Assembly: GCA_905221605.1 (NCBI GenBank)
Contig: CAJNDS010001724.1
Coordinates: 511,416 to 575,415, forward strand
Direction of reading: 5' to 3'
Length of the DNA stretch: 64,000 nt
DNA from: Symbiodinium natans
Taxonomy: Eukaryota; Sar; Dinophyceae; Suessiales; Symbiodiniaceae
The translations under genes were made by a program, and so were the position numbers. Below, in pieces: positions 19,028 through 30,091 of this stretch (position 1 is its first letter; every line of letters begins with the position of its first letter). Under the pieces are notes generated by a model. That model was not told the origin of the DNA. It did no database searches and saw only the letters and a program-made list of their open reading frames with translations.

Positions 19028-21680
19028 GAGCGCTTGACGCAAGACTGGCATGACTCTGTTGCGGCGCGGGCCAAGGCCATCGGCCGGCTACGCGATATGT
19101 GAACGCCTTGACCGGCTGTTATCCCACCTTCGGGGCAGGGTGCAGCCACGCCATACATACACATACATACATACCCCCACTTCTCTGACTGTAACAGTTG
19201 CATTTTTGAAATGGTCGGTTGGTTGACCGGGGGGGGGGGGGGGGTGGAGAGGGTGGGTTGGCAGTGGCAACTGAGGCATAGGATAGCTAAACCCTAAACC
19301 TTAAACGCTCAACCCTATATGGGTTGGTGGTCTCTTTAAGTAGGGTTTCTGTTGTATGGAGGCATATATTGGGGTTCTTTTTAGGGTATCTAGGGGCTGC
19401 ATTAAGGTATAAGGGCAACAGATAAAGAGGCCACCGGCCTTTATCAGCTAACCCCCAACTGAACCATGGACCGGCATGAAGATAGTCTTGCGAGGGTTTT
19501 CTCAACCAGGAACCTCCAAGTAGACCCTCTATACCCCAAACCCTAAACCCTAAACCCATGAACCCATGAACCCACGAACCCCCCTAGCAGAAGGGTCAGA
19601 TTGGCTCCTTCCACGCGTTGCTCGCGAGGCATATGCTTGAAGAGAAGCTCAAGGAGGGATTGGGGTTTTGGGGGGCTTAGGTTTTTTTTTAGGGTTGAGG
19701 GTTGAGGGTTTATATAGGGTTTAGGGTTTAGGGACTTGATGGTTTGCAGAGGTTTCGGAGAGGGTGGCGTGTAGATCTCTGCAAAAGATTCGCACGCAAC
19801 GTACACGAACACATGTCGATCCCTCTGGGTATGTGCAGCTCGCACGGAATCAAGTTTTGAGGGCAGCATCTACGATGCAGGCCAAGCCGACCGCCTGGCC
19901 AGACCCAGCTGTGCTTGCGACTGAGGAAACTGCACTGACGTCGTAGTGACAGACCATAAACCCTTAGTGTGTAGGGTTTTGGGTTTAGGCCCTAAACCCC
20001 AAACCCTAAACCCTAAACCCTAAATTCCAGGTGCCAGCAACCGGCCCCTTGGCCGCCAAGATCAAGACCGGGACGAGGCCATTGGCTCCCAGAGGAGAAG
20101 ATCTGCCTGTTTCCGCAAAATCGGGGCACCGTTTCTTGCGGACAAACCCTTGGGACCCTAAACCCAAAATGCACGCATGTGTTTTGTGTGTTATTAGAGT
20201 TTTTTTTGTGGGCTGGGGGGGGGACTGGGGGGGGGGGGGGGGGCGTGGGGCTAAACCCTAAGCCCTAAACAAAGCCTCAGCTGCGTCAGGCCTTCGCGCT
20301 GTGGCTGTGCGCCACGAAGTCGCAGGACTCGCTGCAATAAAGGGTTGAAGTGCAGCTCGGGCCACGTTTGCGCGGATTTTGCGATAGACGGAGCTTTAGG
20401 ATTTAGGGTTTTGCGTTTATAAGATTTAGGGTTTAGAAGGTTTAGGTATGAGAAGGTTTAGGTTTTAGGGCTTAGGGCTGTGGTTCCGAAGCATCATCTG
20501 CTAACAGCAAAAGCTATCTCGGTTAGGACACGGACATCTTCGAGTCGCGCGGGAAGACCTCCTCCCGCAACCCTGAGAACACGCAGGTCGTCCTCCAACC
20601 CTGTGCCCTATAGTTCTATCCCCGCCCCGAAAACCCTGTAACCGTTCCGTCCCCCTAAACCTAGAACCCCCTCCCCCGACACAGTCCCCACAGTACGATG
20701 GGCCGTAGCTGACGGCTCTGGTGCATGAGGCCTGCGCCAAGGCCCCCAGGGTGGTCTCAAGAGTCTTGGGGGGCCAGAAGAGCCCTAAAACTGGGTTTAG
20801 GGTTTCGGGTTTAGGGTGTAGGGTTTAGGCTTAGGGGTCATATACCCTGCACTACTATAAGTCCTATTCAGGTAAGGTGAACCACAAACCCTTTCAGGAT
20901 TTTTGTCCGCAAAGTAGTAAACCATCGGTGTTGCCTTGCCTTGCTGTCCAGGGGATTCGAGTCTGAGTGTTGGTACCTCAGGGTTTAGGGCTTAGGGTTT
21001 GAGGGTTTTGGGCTTAAGGATTAGGGTTTCGGGTTTAGGGTCCGGATGTAACAAGTTGTGTGTGCGTTGCTGCGTTTGCCTAGACAGAAAGTTTGTCGAA
21101 GGCCTTTCCCAGCTGACTTCAGGAGTCTGGGTTCCAAGAAGGGTTAGGATGCAACAAGGGCTTTAGGGTTTTCAGGGTTTGGGGTTTAGGGTTTAGGGTT
21201 TAGGGTTTTAGACTTCAAGGTTCGATCGTTGCAGGGTTTCGGGCCGTAGGGTTGGCAGCTCTGGGTTGGAGGAATATGGGGCCTCGGGGTTTGGTATTGC
21301 TTTGGGTTTAGGGTTTAGGGTTTAGGGTTTAGGGTTTAGGGTTTAGGGTTTAGGGTTTAGAGTTTAGGGTTTAGGGTTTAGGGTTTAGGGTTTAGGGTTT
21401 AGGCTTAGGTGCATGGGAAACCGTATAAACCCTAAACCCTGACCTGAGTTTCGGAGTTGTCATATTGGCCCTGGCTTGCCTTCTTGCAGGCTCCCTTCTA
21501 CTCAGTTATGCAAAGGGGTGGGGGGTGAGGGGGTAGGGGGGTAGGGGATGGGCTCCTACACAACTCCAATCATCAGGATGTTTAGGGTTTCGGGTTTACA
21601 GGGTTTAGAGATTGGCTTCAGCAAGATCAGGTGCAACAGGGGCAGGGGAGGAGGCGGGGGAGGCGGGGCGGAGAAGGTAA

Positions 21681-22079
21681 GTGGAGATTCGAAATTTGAA
21701 GGAGTACGGCTTTGACTTGGGAAGGCTTCCTATTTCTGAGCTCAAAGGGTACCTTCCTAAGCCCTGCAATGTCAGGTCACGACGTACCGCCCGCAGTAGC
21801 TTGCCAACATGCGCTTGCCTCAGCTTCACGTTCCGAGTCTTCATGAAGGAAGCTGGCTCGTTTCCAATCATCATCCCCTTACAACCTCTATGTACTTTTC
21901 GAGCATTCCAATCAATCAAGATGCCCTTTCGAGAAGAGGCCCATTCGAGGTCGGCCCCTTACCAAGGGCCAAATGCCCCTGCCTTCAACATTTCTCAACT
22001 CTCAGTACCAGAGGCTTCAATGCAGCGGAGTCTGCGAACCCCAAACCCACTTACTGCCCCAACATTGAAGGTAAACTAA
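21681..22079 (+). CDS. 132-codon open frame in a telomere-free stretch
   Basis: The longest open frame outside the desaturase-like and 60-kb genes. Contains ACLSFTFRVFMKEAGSFPII and MPFREEAHSRSAPYQGPNAP. Hydrophobic and polar segments alternate, there is no repeat character, and TAA is at 22077. A 104-codon minus frame overlaps. I cannot choose the strand with certainty, but plus agrees with the rest of the window. No family recognised. Confidence 0.3.
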   Translation: MEIRNLKEYGFDLGRLPISELKGYLPKPCNVRSRRTARSSLPTCACLSFTFRVFMKEAGSFPIIIPLQPLCTFRAFQSIKMPFREEAHSRSAPYQGPNAPAFNISQLSVPEASMQRSLRTPNPLTAPTLKVN

Positions 22080-22351
22080 GCTTCAAACCACAACCCGAAG
22101 CCCTGACAAGGTATGGGAAGCATGGCGTTGAGGGGGGTAGGGGAATTTCTGTTTCTTGGTGTCTTATCATCACTGGGACGGGAAGTTCTTCTACTTCTAA
22201 ACTAAGGCCCCCTTATGAATGGTACCTTTCAGGGTTTAGGGTTTAGGCCCCAAAAAGGGAGCCTCATGTAGAGCAGAACCCGTTTGAAGTGCTTTCTGTT
22301 CTTGGGCTGTGGAAGTGGAGTCTGTTAATTAGAGCTTTACGGGGGATCACC

Positions 22352-22457
22352 CTGACCCCGTGTTGCCCCTTATCCCTTTTGGGTTCCAGGTTCCTTCATA
22401 AAGCAAGCCTAATTGAAAAGGGTGCCCTTATTAAAATATGGTTGCTGGGCTAACAGG
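22352..22457. mobile_element. Palindromic element, family E copy 2
   Basis: CCCCGTGTTGCCCCTTATCC ... GAAAAGGGTGCCC ... GTTGCTGGGCTAACAGG, with the family-E core GGGTTCCAGGTTCCTTCATA. No telomeric insert. Confidence 0.6.
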
Positions 22458-23554
22458 TCTAGGGCTTGCTTACGAAGATACTGGCCCTGGAGCGCGGTCG
22501 CTTCGAGGAAAGAAAGCACGAACTCCAGACTCCAAACGGAACGCCCTGAACCCTAAACCCGAAGCCCTCAACCCTGAACCCTGAACCCTGAACCCTATAA
22601 AACCCTAAACCCGAATCTAAACCCGACACCGCCTGTGTGCGTCTGCTTTGCTTCTTGGTGGCTTCTCCAAGGGCGCAGGCCATTGGAAAAGTCAGCCTAC
22701 GCGGCACTGCCGGGCCCCGGTGTTGATCTTTGCTTTGGGTTTCGGGTTTAGGGTTAAGGGTGGGGGGGCGGGGAAGGGGGAAGGGGGAGGGGGGGGAAGG
22801 GGGAGGGAGGGGTTCAGGGCTTTAGGGCTTAGGGCCCTAATTTTGTCAAATGTTGTTCTGGGAATTTGTTTTTTAAGATTTGGTTCCTTATCTGAGGCTC
22901 AGGGTGTTGGTTCGAGGGTGTTTCATGGTTCAGGGTGCAGTACAACCAGCCATGAATCTCCAAGTAGGGCTGCTCTGCATGTGTGTGCACCCCAGCAGAC
23001 AAAAGGACAGGTTCCCTGCATTCAAAAGGTTACCGGGGTGCTGCGTCCCGCCTCCCTGATCTTTTTCGGGTACCAACTTGGCAGATTCTTTGCTTTCCTA
23101 CTGCTTAGAGACAGAACATCTAGGTGAACATCCCAAATCTGACCCCCTAAGCCCAGTTCTGTAGAGACCAAGGAATGCGCCTGGTTTGGTGTTTCGGCCT
23201 TTAGGGCGTACGGGATGGCTTTAGTCGCCCGAAACTTTCGCTTCGTAGTTCATAGGATCCGTAATACGGTTTTAGGAAGATTCCTTAATCAGGGCTGTTG
23301 GCAACAACCCCAAACCCTAAACCCTAAACTTAAATTCTTTGCCACCCACTGGTTCGGATTTCGGGTCTTGCCTCTCGTTGGAGCTGACAATCGGGGCCCT
23401 CTCGGCTCGAGGAAAACCGACAACCTTCGGTTTCCTGAACTTCCATATACCAGACGTGTACTTTGGCCTGCCATGTCGCGCAGGCCGCTCCTCCTCGGCC
23501 CCCTGGAAGCAATGTCCTGAAGGTTAGCTTTTTTCAACCCCTGGTCTGTAATGT

Positions 23555-23645
23555 CTTAGGGTTTAGGGTTTAGGGCTTAGGGCTTAGGGTTTAGGGTTTA
23601 GGGTTTAGGGTTTAGGGTTTAGGGTTTAGGGTTTAGGGTTTAGGG
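23555..23645 (+). repeat. TTTAGGG array
   Basis: About thirteen units with two CTTAGGG variants near the start. Confidence 0.95.
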
Positions 23646-24969
23646 CCCTATATGCTAACTACAGGGTCAGCCACAGCCCCGTGACACAACCTACCACCTG
23701 CGCGTGCGCGTGCAAGAAGCCTCAGCGCATCCCACAAGCACTGAACCCGCAACCCCCTCGGTGCAACACGCCCATAAACCCCAAGCCATTCAATCTCTTC
23801 CTGCCGAAACCCTAAACAACCCGAAACTTCAGGGTCTTGGATAGCCCTAAGCCCTAAACCCTATGCCCTAAACCCTAAACCCTAAACCCTGTTCGGCCAA
23901 AGGAGCGCTCCTACTCGCCTGGCTTGGCACTGCCACTGGCTTGGGAGATGCAGCGAGCAACTCCTGCGATCTGCTGCGCCCTGGCGCATGTCCCCTGAGT
24001 CCTAACCCAGGGCTTCGGGTTTAGGGTTTAGGGTTTAGGGTTTGGGGTTTGGGGTTTAGGGTTTAGGGTTTCTTTTCTTAGGACATGCCAGTGTGGCCTG
24101 GGTTGAAGGTTCCTAAACTCTAAGCCATGGCTTTCTACGTTGTCGGCCTGCCCAGAGTTGCTTGGGGGGGAATCCCTCAGGAAGCTCTAGTTTTCTGGGG
24201 GTCAGGGCTTAGGGTTTAGGGTTATAGGGTTTAGGGCTTCGGGTTTAGGGTTATAGGGTTTAGGGTTTAGGGCTTAGGGTTATAGGGTTTAGGGTTTAGG
24301 GCTTAGGGTTTAGGGTTATAAGGTTTAGGGTATCGGGTTTGGGGTTAGAGGCAGCCATGCAGCGCATGGCTTCACATGTGGCCGACATGCTTTTTGAACC
24401 CTAAACCCTAACCCTAAACCCAGCAAGTGATGCTGCTGCGCAGAAGTATACCCAGAATTGCCTCGTAATCGCCCAGCGATGTGGATTCGCCCCAGCTGTG
24501 CAGGAGTGAAAAAAACCAGCAACTCACATGCATAGCGCGTGGCAAGGGCCGGTGACGCGGGGTGCTTGGACATGTCGAACGAAGCGGAAGTTGCAGAGGC
24601 TGCTCGTCACCGATTTGTATCCAAAGTATGTCTTGTTTTGTGGCCGTAAACTCTAAACCCTAAACCCCGAGCCCTAAACCTTAAACCCTAAACCCCAAAC
24701 CCTAAACCTTACACCCCAAGCGCTAAACCCTGAACCCTATGCAGCAGACCCTAAACCCTACACCCGATATGTTGTTTTTGGGCTCCATGTTCCCGAGTGT
24801 CAGATGCCCAAGCCCCTCTACCTGCACATGACCGGAAGCCAGAGCACTGCAAGCTGTTAGGCCCCTTGCTTTAAGCGACGAAGCCCTCCCAAGGCTGCAC
24901 CCTCAACCAAAACCCTAAACTCTAAACCCTAAACCCTGAACCCTGAACCCTGAACCCTATCTCCGGGAG

Positions 24970-25082
24970 GTCCGGCTCTTGCAGACCAATCTGCACCTAG
25001 AGAAGGCTGCACGAAGACCGGGCGCCAGCGCGAAACCCCTAGAGGAGAGGGGCCTGCGGTACTTGGATGATCATGGTTACTT
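24970..25082 (+). CDS. Charged exon with GTAAGT donor
   Basis: The acceptor CGGGAG at 24969 opens VRLLQTNLHLEKAARRPGAS, then AKPLEERGLRYLDDHGYL. The right edge is GTAAGTAG at 25083, a consensus donor. If not spliced, the frame stops at TAA 25084. The donor is the first part of a family-A-like element (about 25075-25177). Coiled-coil-like charged composition; family not recognised. Confidence 0.5.
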
Positions 25083-25177
25083 GTAAGTAGTAGGTTACAG
25101 GTGCCATAAGTAGGGCTACGTATAAGCTAGAAGTGTAGTTGCCATACTTTTTACCCTGCTTACTTACAACTACCCTA
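25075..25177. mobile_element. Family-A-like element at an exon edge
   Basis: TTACTTGTAAGTAGTAGGTT on the left and ACCCTGCTTACTTACAACTA on the right form an inverted repeat. The core GTGTAGTTGCCATACTT matches family A. Its left end supplies the GTAAGT donor of the preceding exon. Confidence 0.55.
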
Positions 25178-25456
25178 AACCCTAAACCCTAACCCTAGGG
25201 GTTCAAGGTAAATGCCGTCGGTTTGGGGCTTAGGGATGAGGGTTTAGGGTTTAGGGTTGATGGTCTGTATGAGGAAATGCTAAACAGGGACTCGCCCCCG
25301 CACTCTCTCTCTCACTCTCTCTACCTCTCTCACGCCATGCCCCTTGAACCCCTCAGTGCTTCATTGTTGTTTGCATTTTTTGGGGTGAACCTGGATAACC
25401 CGAAACCCTAAACCCGAAATCCTAAAGCCCCGTTTCCTGTGTACCTCCATGACAAG

Positions 25457-25529
25457 CCTTCAGCCGCAGCCCTCGAAAGCCCTGAACCAGACAAGTCGCG
25501 TGGGTATAGCGATTGTGAAGCCTATGAGG
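25457..25529 (+). CDS. Acidic exon-like block
   Basis: Reads PSAAALESPEPDKSRGYSDC then EAYE, ending at the donor GTTAGGG at 25530. The acidic, Ser/Pro-rich composition suggests a disordered region. It is likely part of the same gene as the block at 25681. Confidence 0.42.
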
Positions 25530-25680
25530 GTTAGGGTGCGCCAGAAGGCAAGCTTTTCGGGTGCCCATGTACGATCCGAGGCATGGGGGCTTTTTTTGGG
25601 GAAAAGGCCAGAGACACAGCCGAAAAAAACCTATAAAACCTCATCCTCAACCCTAAACCCTAAAAGTCTAGAAGCCCCAG

Positions 25681-25749
25681 TTGAAGGAGGAGATTGCACG
25701 CCTCCTGCATCCGCACGTCAACAAGTCCAAGAGCCCCCTGGCCTCGTAG
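25681..25749 (+). CDS. C-terminal exon
   Basis: After the acceptor GCCCCAG at 25680 the frame reads LKEEIARLLHPHVNKSKSPL then AS and TAG at 25747. Amphipathic helix followed by a Ser/Lys tail: a natural protein end. The CCCTAAA array is upstream. TTTAGGG resumes from 25774, presumably past the gene end. Family not recognised. Confidence 0.5.
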   Translation: MKEEIARLLHPHVNKSKSPLAS

Positions 25750-25795
25750 GGCCCTGAAAGGTTTGAGAGTGCAGGTTTAGGGTTTAGGGTTTAGG

Positions 25796-25870
25796 GTTAG
25801 GGGTTTAGGGGTTTAGGGGTTTAGGGGTTTAGGGGTTTAGGGGTTAGGGGTTAGGGTTTAGGGTTTAGGG
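25796..25870 (+). repeat. GGGGTTTA octamer block
   Basis: Five or more consecutive eight-base TTTAGGGG units between seven-base TTTAGGG units, so a length variant was amplified. Confidence 0.85.
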
Positions 25871-27192
25871 GTTTTTTTGGGAGGGACCAGAGTGCTTTAG
25901 GGCTGAGGGTTGAGGGCTTCGGTTTTCCGGGTTTGGGGTTGACCGGGGATGGGCTTGCATTTTAGGGTTTAGGGTTTAGGGTTTAGGGTTTAGGGGATGC
26001 GAAGTCGAGCCTGAGCCTGGCTGTGGGGATGCTTGGCCTAGATGCCCAGCCTTTGCAAGCTAGCACCTCAATGAACTAGGTTTGATAAGTCTATATGAAT
26101 ATACGTACACGTGGTCTTGCAGACATGCGCACAGCATCTGTAGGCCGGAGACCGCATGCAACAGATAAACACGCCTTATAAATACGACCGCTCGAAGGCT
26201 CTGTTGGAAGAGTGGGGGCTGTAAAGTTCAGTGTGGATTTAAGAGGCAGCAGAGAATCATTGCAGCACCCTTCGCTCGCCGTGATGCTCACTGAGCAGTT
26301 GTGGCGCGGCTGAGAGACTTGATGAGTCTATGCTCCAAGCCCAACTTTTTTTCCTCAAAAACTCCGCGTAATTGCAATGACTACTTGGGGTTTCGGAAAG
26401 GTGTCCTATAGTCTTGGGATGCAGCTAAGCGGCACGGGTTATGTCAACATAGTCAGGCATCATGTAGAGCTTGGCCGAGACTCCGAAAGTAGCCGTACTT
26501 CATCGTAAGCTCGCTACAGGCAGGGGTCTTTGCATCCCAAACCCTGAAAAAATCGAGGCCTTGCCTGCCGCGTGCGAGTGTGAGAGTCCGTCGCCACAAA
26601 GGAAGCCTGTTGGAAGAGCAAGCACCCCTTATCGGTAACAAGGACGAAAAGCCCATAATCTGCCCTTGCACGCCACAGCATCCTCACTTAATTCTTCCGC
26701 CCTCACCCTACATTCACTAAACCCTAAACCCTTAAGGTCCTAGGCGGCTCTTGGTGAGAGACTCAAGTTTACTGTGAAGTGCTTGTAGGGGTTGAGGGCT
26801 CCTGAAATCGGGCGACCGCTTTTCCAGCATATGCCCCACAGGCTCATAGGCTGCAAAAGGGACCCTAAACCCTAAACCCTAAACCCTGAACTGCCGCCAA
26901 GGTCCACCACGGCTTGGACGGTGGCTGGCCTCTTGTCTTCAGGCAGAACACAGGGGGACAACGAGATCCGACAATGGTTCGAAGCCTGGCACGCATGCTG
27001 AGATTGATGCGGTTAGGGTTTGAGGGTTTGGGGTTTAGGATTTAGGGTTTAGGGTCTAGGGTTAGGGTGACTCTGACCTTAAACTTCCTAAACCTCCAAA
27101 GCCTGAAAACCCCAACGGCCCGATGGCAAGTGCTGGCATCCGGCTCGGGTTTCGGAGTGCCTCCCCTGTGGCTTTCAGGCTATCTACTGCCC

Positions 27193-27345
27193 TGGGGGGG
27201 GTGGGGTGGGGGGGTTGGGTGGGGGGGTGGGGGGGGGGTGGGGGGGGGGGGGGGGGTGGTGTGGGGGGTGGGTGGGGGGGGGGGTGGGGGGGGGGGGGGG
27301 GGGTGGGCGGGGTGTGGGGGGGGGGGGGGTTGGGGGTGGAGGCAG
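27193..27345 (+). repeat. G-rich tract with T/TGT interruptions
   Basis: About 150 bases that are roughly 85 percent G with single T or TGTG interruptions. The Gly/Val/Trp and Pro/Thr open frames here are trivial translations. Likely to form G-quadruplexes. Confidence 0.95.
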
Positions 27346-27827
27346 GGAGTCTGGGTTGCTGAAATGACACAGGGGTGTGGATTCTTGTTCAGGTTTATCT
27401 GAAATTACGTGGCTTATGGTATATGAAGAGGTTAGGTTTAGGCCGTTAGGTTTAGGCCAAAACAGAGGTTTCAGGATGTGCGTTTGTTTAGGCTCCAACT
27501 CCTGTTTCCATCATTCCCGCAAAAAAACAATGTTGGATGTATTCGGGCTAGCAGTGAACTCTCAAAGGGTTTAGGGTTTAGGGTTTAGGGTTTCGGGTTT
27601 AGGGTTTAGGGTTGAGGGTTTAGGGTTGCAATCAGAGTTCTAATTCAAATAGGACGCCCTCAAGCTTATGCCCTGCACTCCCCTCCCCCCAAATTCGCAT
27701 CAGGGGATCCCCCCCCCCCCTCTCCTCCGGCCCTGGAATTCTTTCTTCTTGGGTTTAGGGTTTAGGGTTTAGGGCTTACGGTTTAGGGTTTTGGGATGGG
27801 CCTTAAAAATGGGATGGGCTTCTGGGA

Positions 27828-27948
27828 GGGCGTACGGGCCCCCATGCGGAGGATGCACCGCCGACCAAGCAGGCGGGCCGCATCATTGGGATCTCGGCCT
27901 CAGTTTTCCTCTTGCTGCTCGTTTTGACTTGGGTGCACTCATGGCTTG
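27828..27948 (+). CDS. Exon encoding a transmembrane segment
   Basis: After CTGGGAG at 27827 the frame reads GRTGPHAEDAPPTKQAGRII, then GISASVFLLLLVLTWVHSWL, with a donor GTAGGATCC near 27949. The hydrophobic run from IIGIS to VLTWV (about 18 residues) is a good membrane helix with a polar, proline-containing lead. This supports true coding. Unlike most exons here it has TTTAGGG on its left and CCCTAAA on its right. Family not recognised. Confidence 0.5.
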
Positions 27949-27984
27949 GTAGGATCCCCTAAATTTCTGCAAACCGTAAACCCT

Positions 27985-28275
27985 GAACCCCAAGCCCTAA
28001 GCCCTAAGCCCTAAGCCCTAAGCCCTAAGCCCTAAGCCCTAAGCCCTAAGCCCTAAGCCCTAAGCCCTAAGCCCTCACCCTAAACCCTAAACCCTAGGGT
28101 TTAACCCTAAACCCTAAACCCTCAACCCCAAACCCCAAACCCCAAACCCCAACCCCAAACCCTAAACCCTAAACCCTAAACCCTAAACCCTAAGCCCTAA
28201 GCCCTAAGCCCTAAGCCCTAAGCCCTAAGCCCTAAGCCCTAAGCCCTAAACCCTAAACCCTAAACCCTAAACCCT
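27985..28275 (-). repeat. Compound CCCTAAG/CCCTAAA/CCCCAAA array
   Basis: About eleven consecutive CCCTAAG units, then CCCTAAA, a tail-to-tail CCCTAGGGTTTAACCC junction at about 28090, CCCCAAA units, and another eight CCCTAAG units. Blocks of one variant alternate with blocks of another. Confidence 0.95.
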
Positions 28276-28562
28276 ACCCTCCTGAGCCCTGGACCCCGAG
28301 CCTCATGGGTGCTACGAGCTGCTCACAGCCGAGGCTTTTTTGCTACTGGATCACCACCCTCAAGGCAAAGAGAGGGTTTAGGGTTTAGGGTTTAGGCGGT
28401 TTAGGGTTTAGGGTTTAGGGTTTAGGGTTTAGGGTTTAGGGTTTAGGGTGTACAGGGTTTAGGCCCTTAGGGTTTAGGGGTTTTAGAAGAGCTGTCTTGA
28501 CTTTTGGGGCTTGAGGATTTTTGCGACGTCGGGGTTCAGGCGGGGATTTTGGGTTCCCAAAG

Positions 28563-28671
28563 GCCTTCAAATAAAACCCTAAGCCCTAAACCCTAAACCC
28601 TAAGCCCTAAACCCTAAACCCTAAACCCTAAACCCTAAACCCTAAACCCTAAACCCTAAACCCTAAACCCA
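28563..28671 (-). repeat. CCCTAAA array
   Basis: About fifteen units with two CCCTAAG variants. It faces a TTTAGGG array at 28373-28448 across a short unique spacer. Confidence 0.95.
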
Positions 28672-29317
28672 ACCTTTAAGCCTAAACCACCCTCAACCCT
28701 GAATCGGGTAGAAGTCGACAGCCCCGGGGCCACCTCCAGCCTATTCGTAGCCCAATCCCGTTCTTCCCTAACCTCCCAAGAGCCTAGAGCCCAAAAAGGA
28801 ATTACTGAGATTACTGCTACCCGAAGGTTTAGGGTTTAGGGTTTAGGGTTTAGGGTTTAGGGTTTAGGGTTTAGGGTTTAGGGTTTAGGGTTTAGGGTTT
28901 AGGGTTTAGGGTTTAGGCCTGTATCTATCGGACCTGAACGGTATGCTCTGGGCCCCCACGTCACAATGCAGGAAGTCTACTTGAAAAGCCCCAAGTGCAC
29001 CTTCTTTGGGCACATGAACCCTATAGGGGCCTATACACATGGCATCTGGCGAAAGTGCTCGCTGCTTTCTGCCCGACCCTAATCCCCAAACCGTAAACCC
29101 CTAAACCCTATAGCCCCAAAACCCTAGTGTGGCTTGCAAGAAGCCTAGAATGGTGGCGGACTCACAGTTCCAACTTTGCGAAGCCTTCCAACCCTCAACC
29201 CTCAACCCTCAAACCCAAAACATTGAACCCCAAACCCCGAAATCGAACCCTAAACTTTTAACCCTTAAACCTTAACCCTTTACCCCCCTAAACCCTTAAC
29301 CCTTTTTCTTTTGTGAG

Positions 29318-29389
29318 GAAGTGCCACCCATGCTTCGAGAAGAAGATGGCGCCGGGGATGTCAAGGCAGGATCTTTGGCCCGAGGCTTG
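29318..29389 (+). CDS. Acidic exon-like block running into GGTTTAGGG
   Basis: Frame reads EVPPMLREEDGAGDVKAGSL then ARGL and meets GTTTAGGG at 29391. An AG at 29316-29317 is the likely acceptor. Upstream are CCCTTAA-type telomere variants. Family not recognised. Confidence 0.42.
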
Positions 29390-29821
29390 GGTTTAGGGTT
29401 TAGGGTTCAGGGTTCAGGGTTGAGGGTTCAGGGTTTAGGGTTTAGGGTTTAGGGTTTAGGGTTCAGGGTTCAGGGTTTAGGGTTTAGGGCTTAGGGTTTA
29501 GGGTTTAGGGCTTAGGGCTTAGGGCTTAGGGCTTGGGGTCTAGGGTTCAGGGTTTAGGGCTTATGGTTTTTGGGGTTGGGTTAAGGCAGGTGCCGGCATG
29601 GCTCTCAGACCAGACCGCGTCACAGTTGCAACAAGGGAGAGACTCGGTCAGTGAGGGCTGTGCGGGATCACAAAGGGGACTTGCGTATGGGTCTGCCGTA
29701 TTTGCTGTGGGCTGACATCCTAGAAGCCATAGCTAAACCCTGAACCCTAAACCCCTAAATCCCTAAACCCTAAACCCTAAACCCTAAACAAACCCTAAAC
29801 CCTAAACCGTTGGGCCGTCAG

Positions 29822-29883
29822 GAGTTGCGGCCAGTTTCCATGGAGGAGCTGCAGAAGCATTCTCATCAGGCCTCGGGCAATCA
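29822..29883 (+). CDS. Exon-like block with GTGTAAG donor
   Basis: Acceptor GGCCGTCAG at 29821, reading ELRPVSMEELQKHSHQASGN, donor GTGTAAG at 29884. CCCTAAA ends 13 bases before the acceptor. Good composition for a helical segment. Family not recognised. Confidence 0.47.
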
Positions 29884-30016
29884 GTGTAAGCCCTATCATC
29901 CCCTTTCTCAACCCCTAACCTAAACCCTAAACCCTAAACCCTAAACCCTAAACCCTAAACCCTAAACCCTAACCTCTATGCCTATAAACCCTATAGCTAA
30001 ACCACCCCTGGCACAG

Positions 30017-30091
30017 GCGGACCTTTGGGTCTGTGTCGACGGCGTGGTCGCAGACCTCACAGAGTCACGCGCCGCTGTTTTGGGGTGCTGC
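30017..30091 (+). CDS. 25-codon phase-0 exon, donor GTAGGGTTTAGGG
   Basis: Acceptor CTGGCACAG at 30016, then ADLWVCVDGVVADLTESRAA and VLGCC, donor GTAGGGTTTAGGG at 30092. Exactly 75 nt with phase 0 at both ends. Acidic/hydrophobic mix with Trp and Cys, among the clearest exons. The intervening sequence from the exon at 29822 would be about 130 bases of largely CCCTAAA. Family not recognised. Confidence 0.52.

Noticed and set aside
20501-20740. Minus-strand 79-codon frame
   Set aside because: Gly/Arg/Cys-rich shadow-like composition with no splice borders; plus-strand context does not support it.
27062-27498. Gly-, Pro- and Trp-rich frames of 80-110 codons
   Set aside because: Translations of the G-rich tract on either strand.
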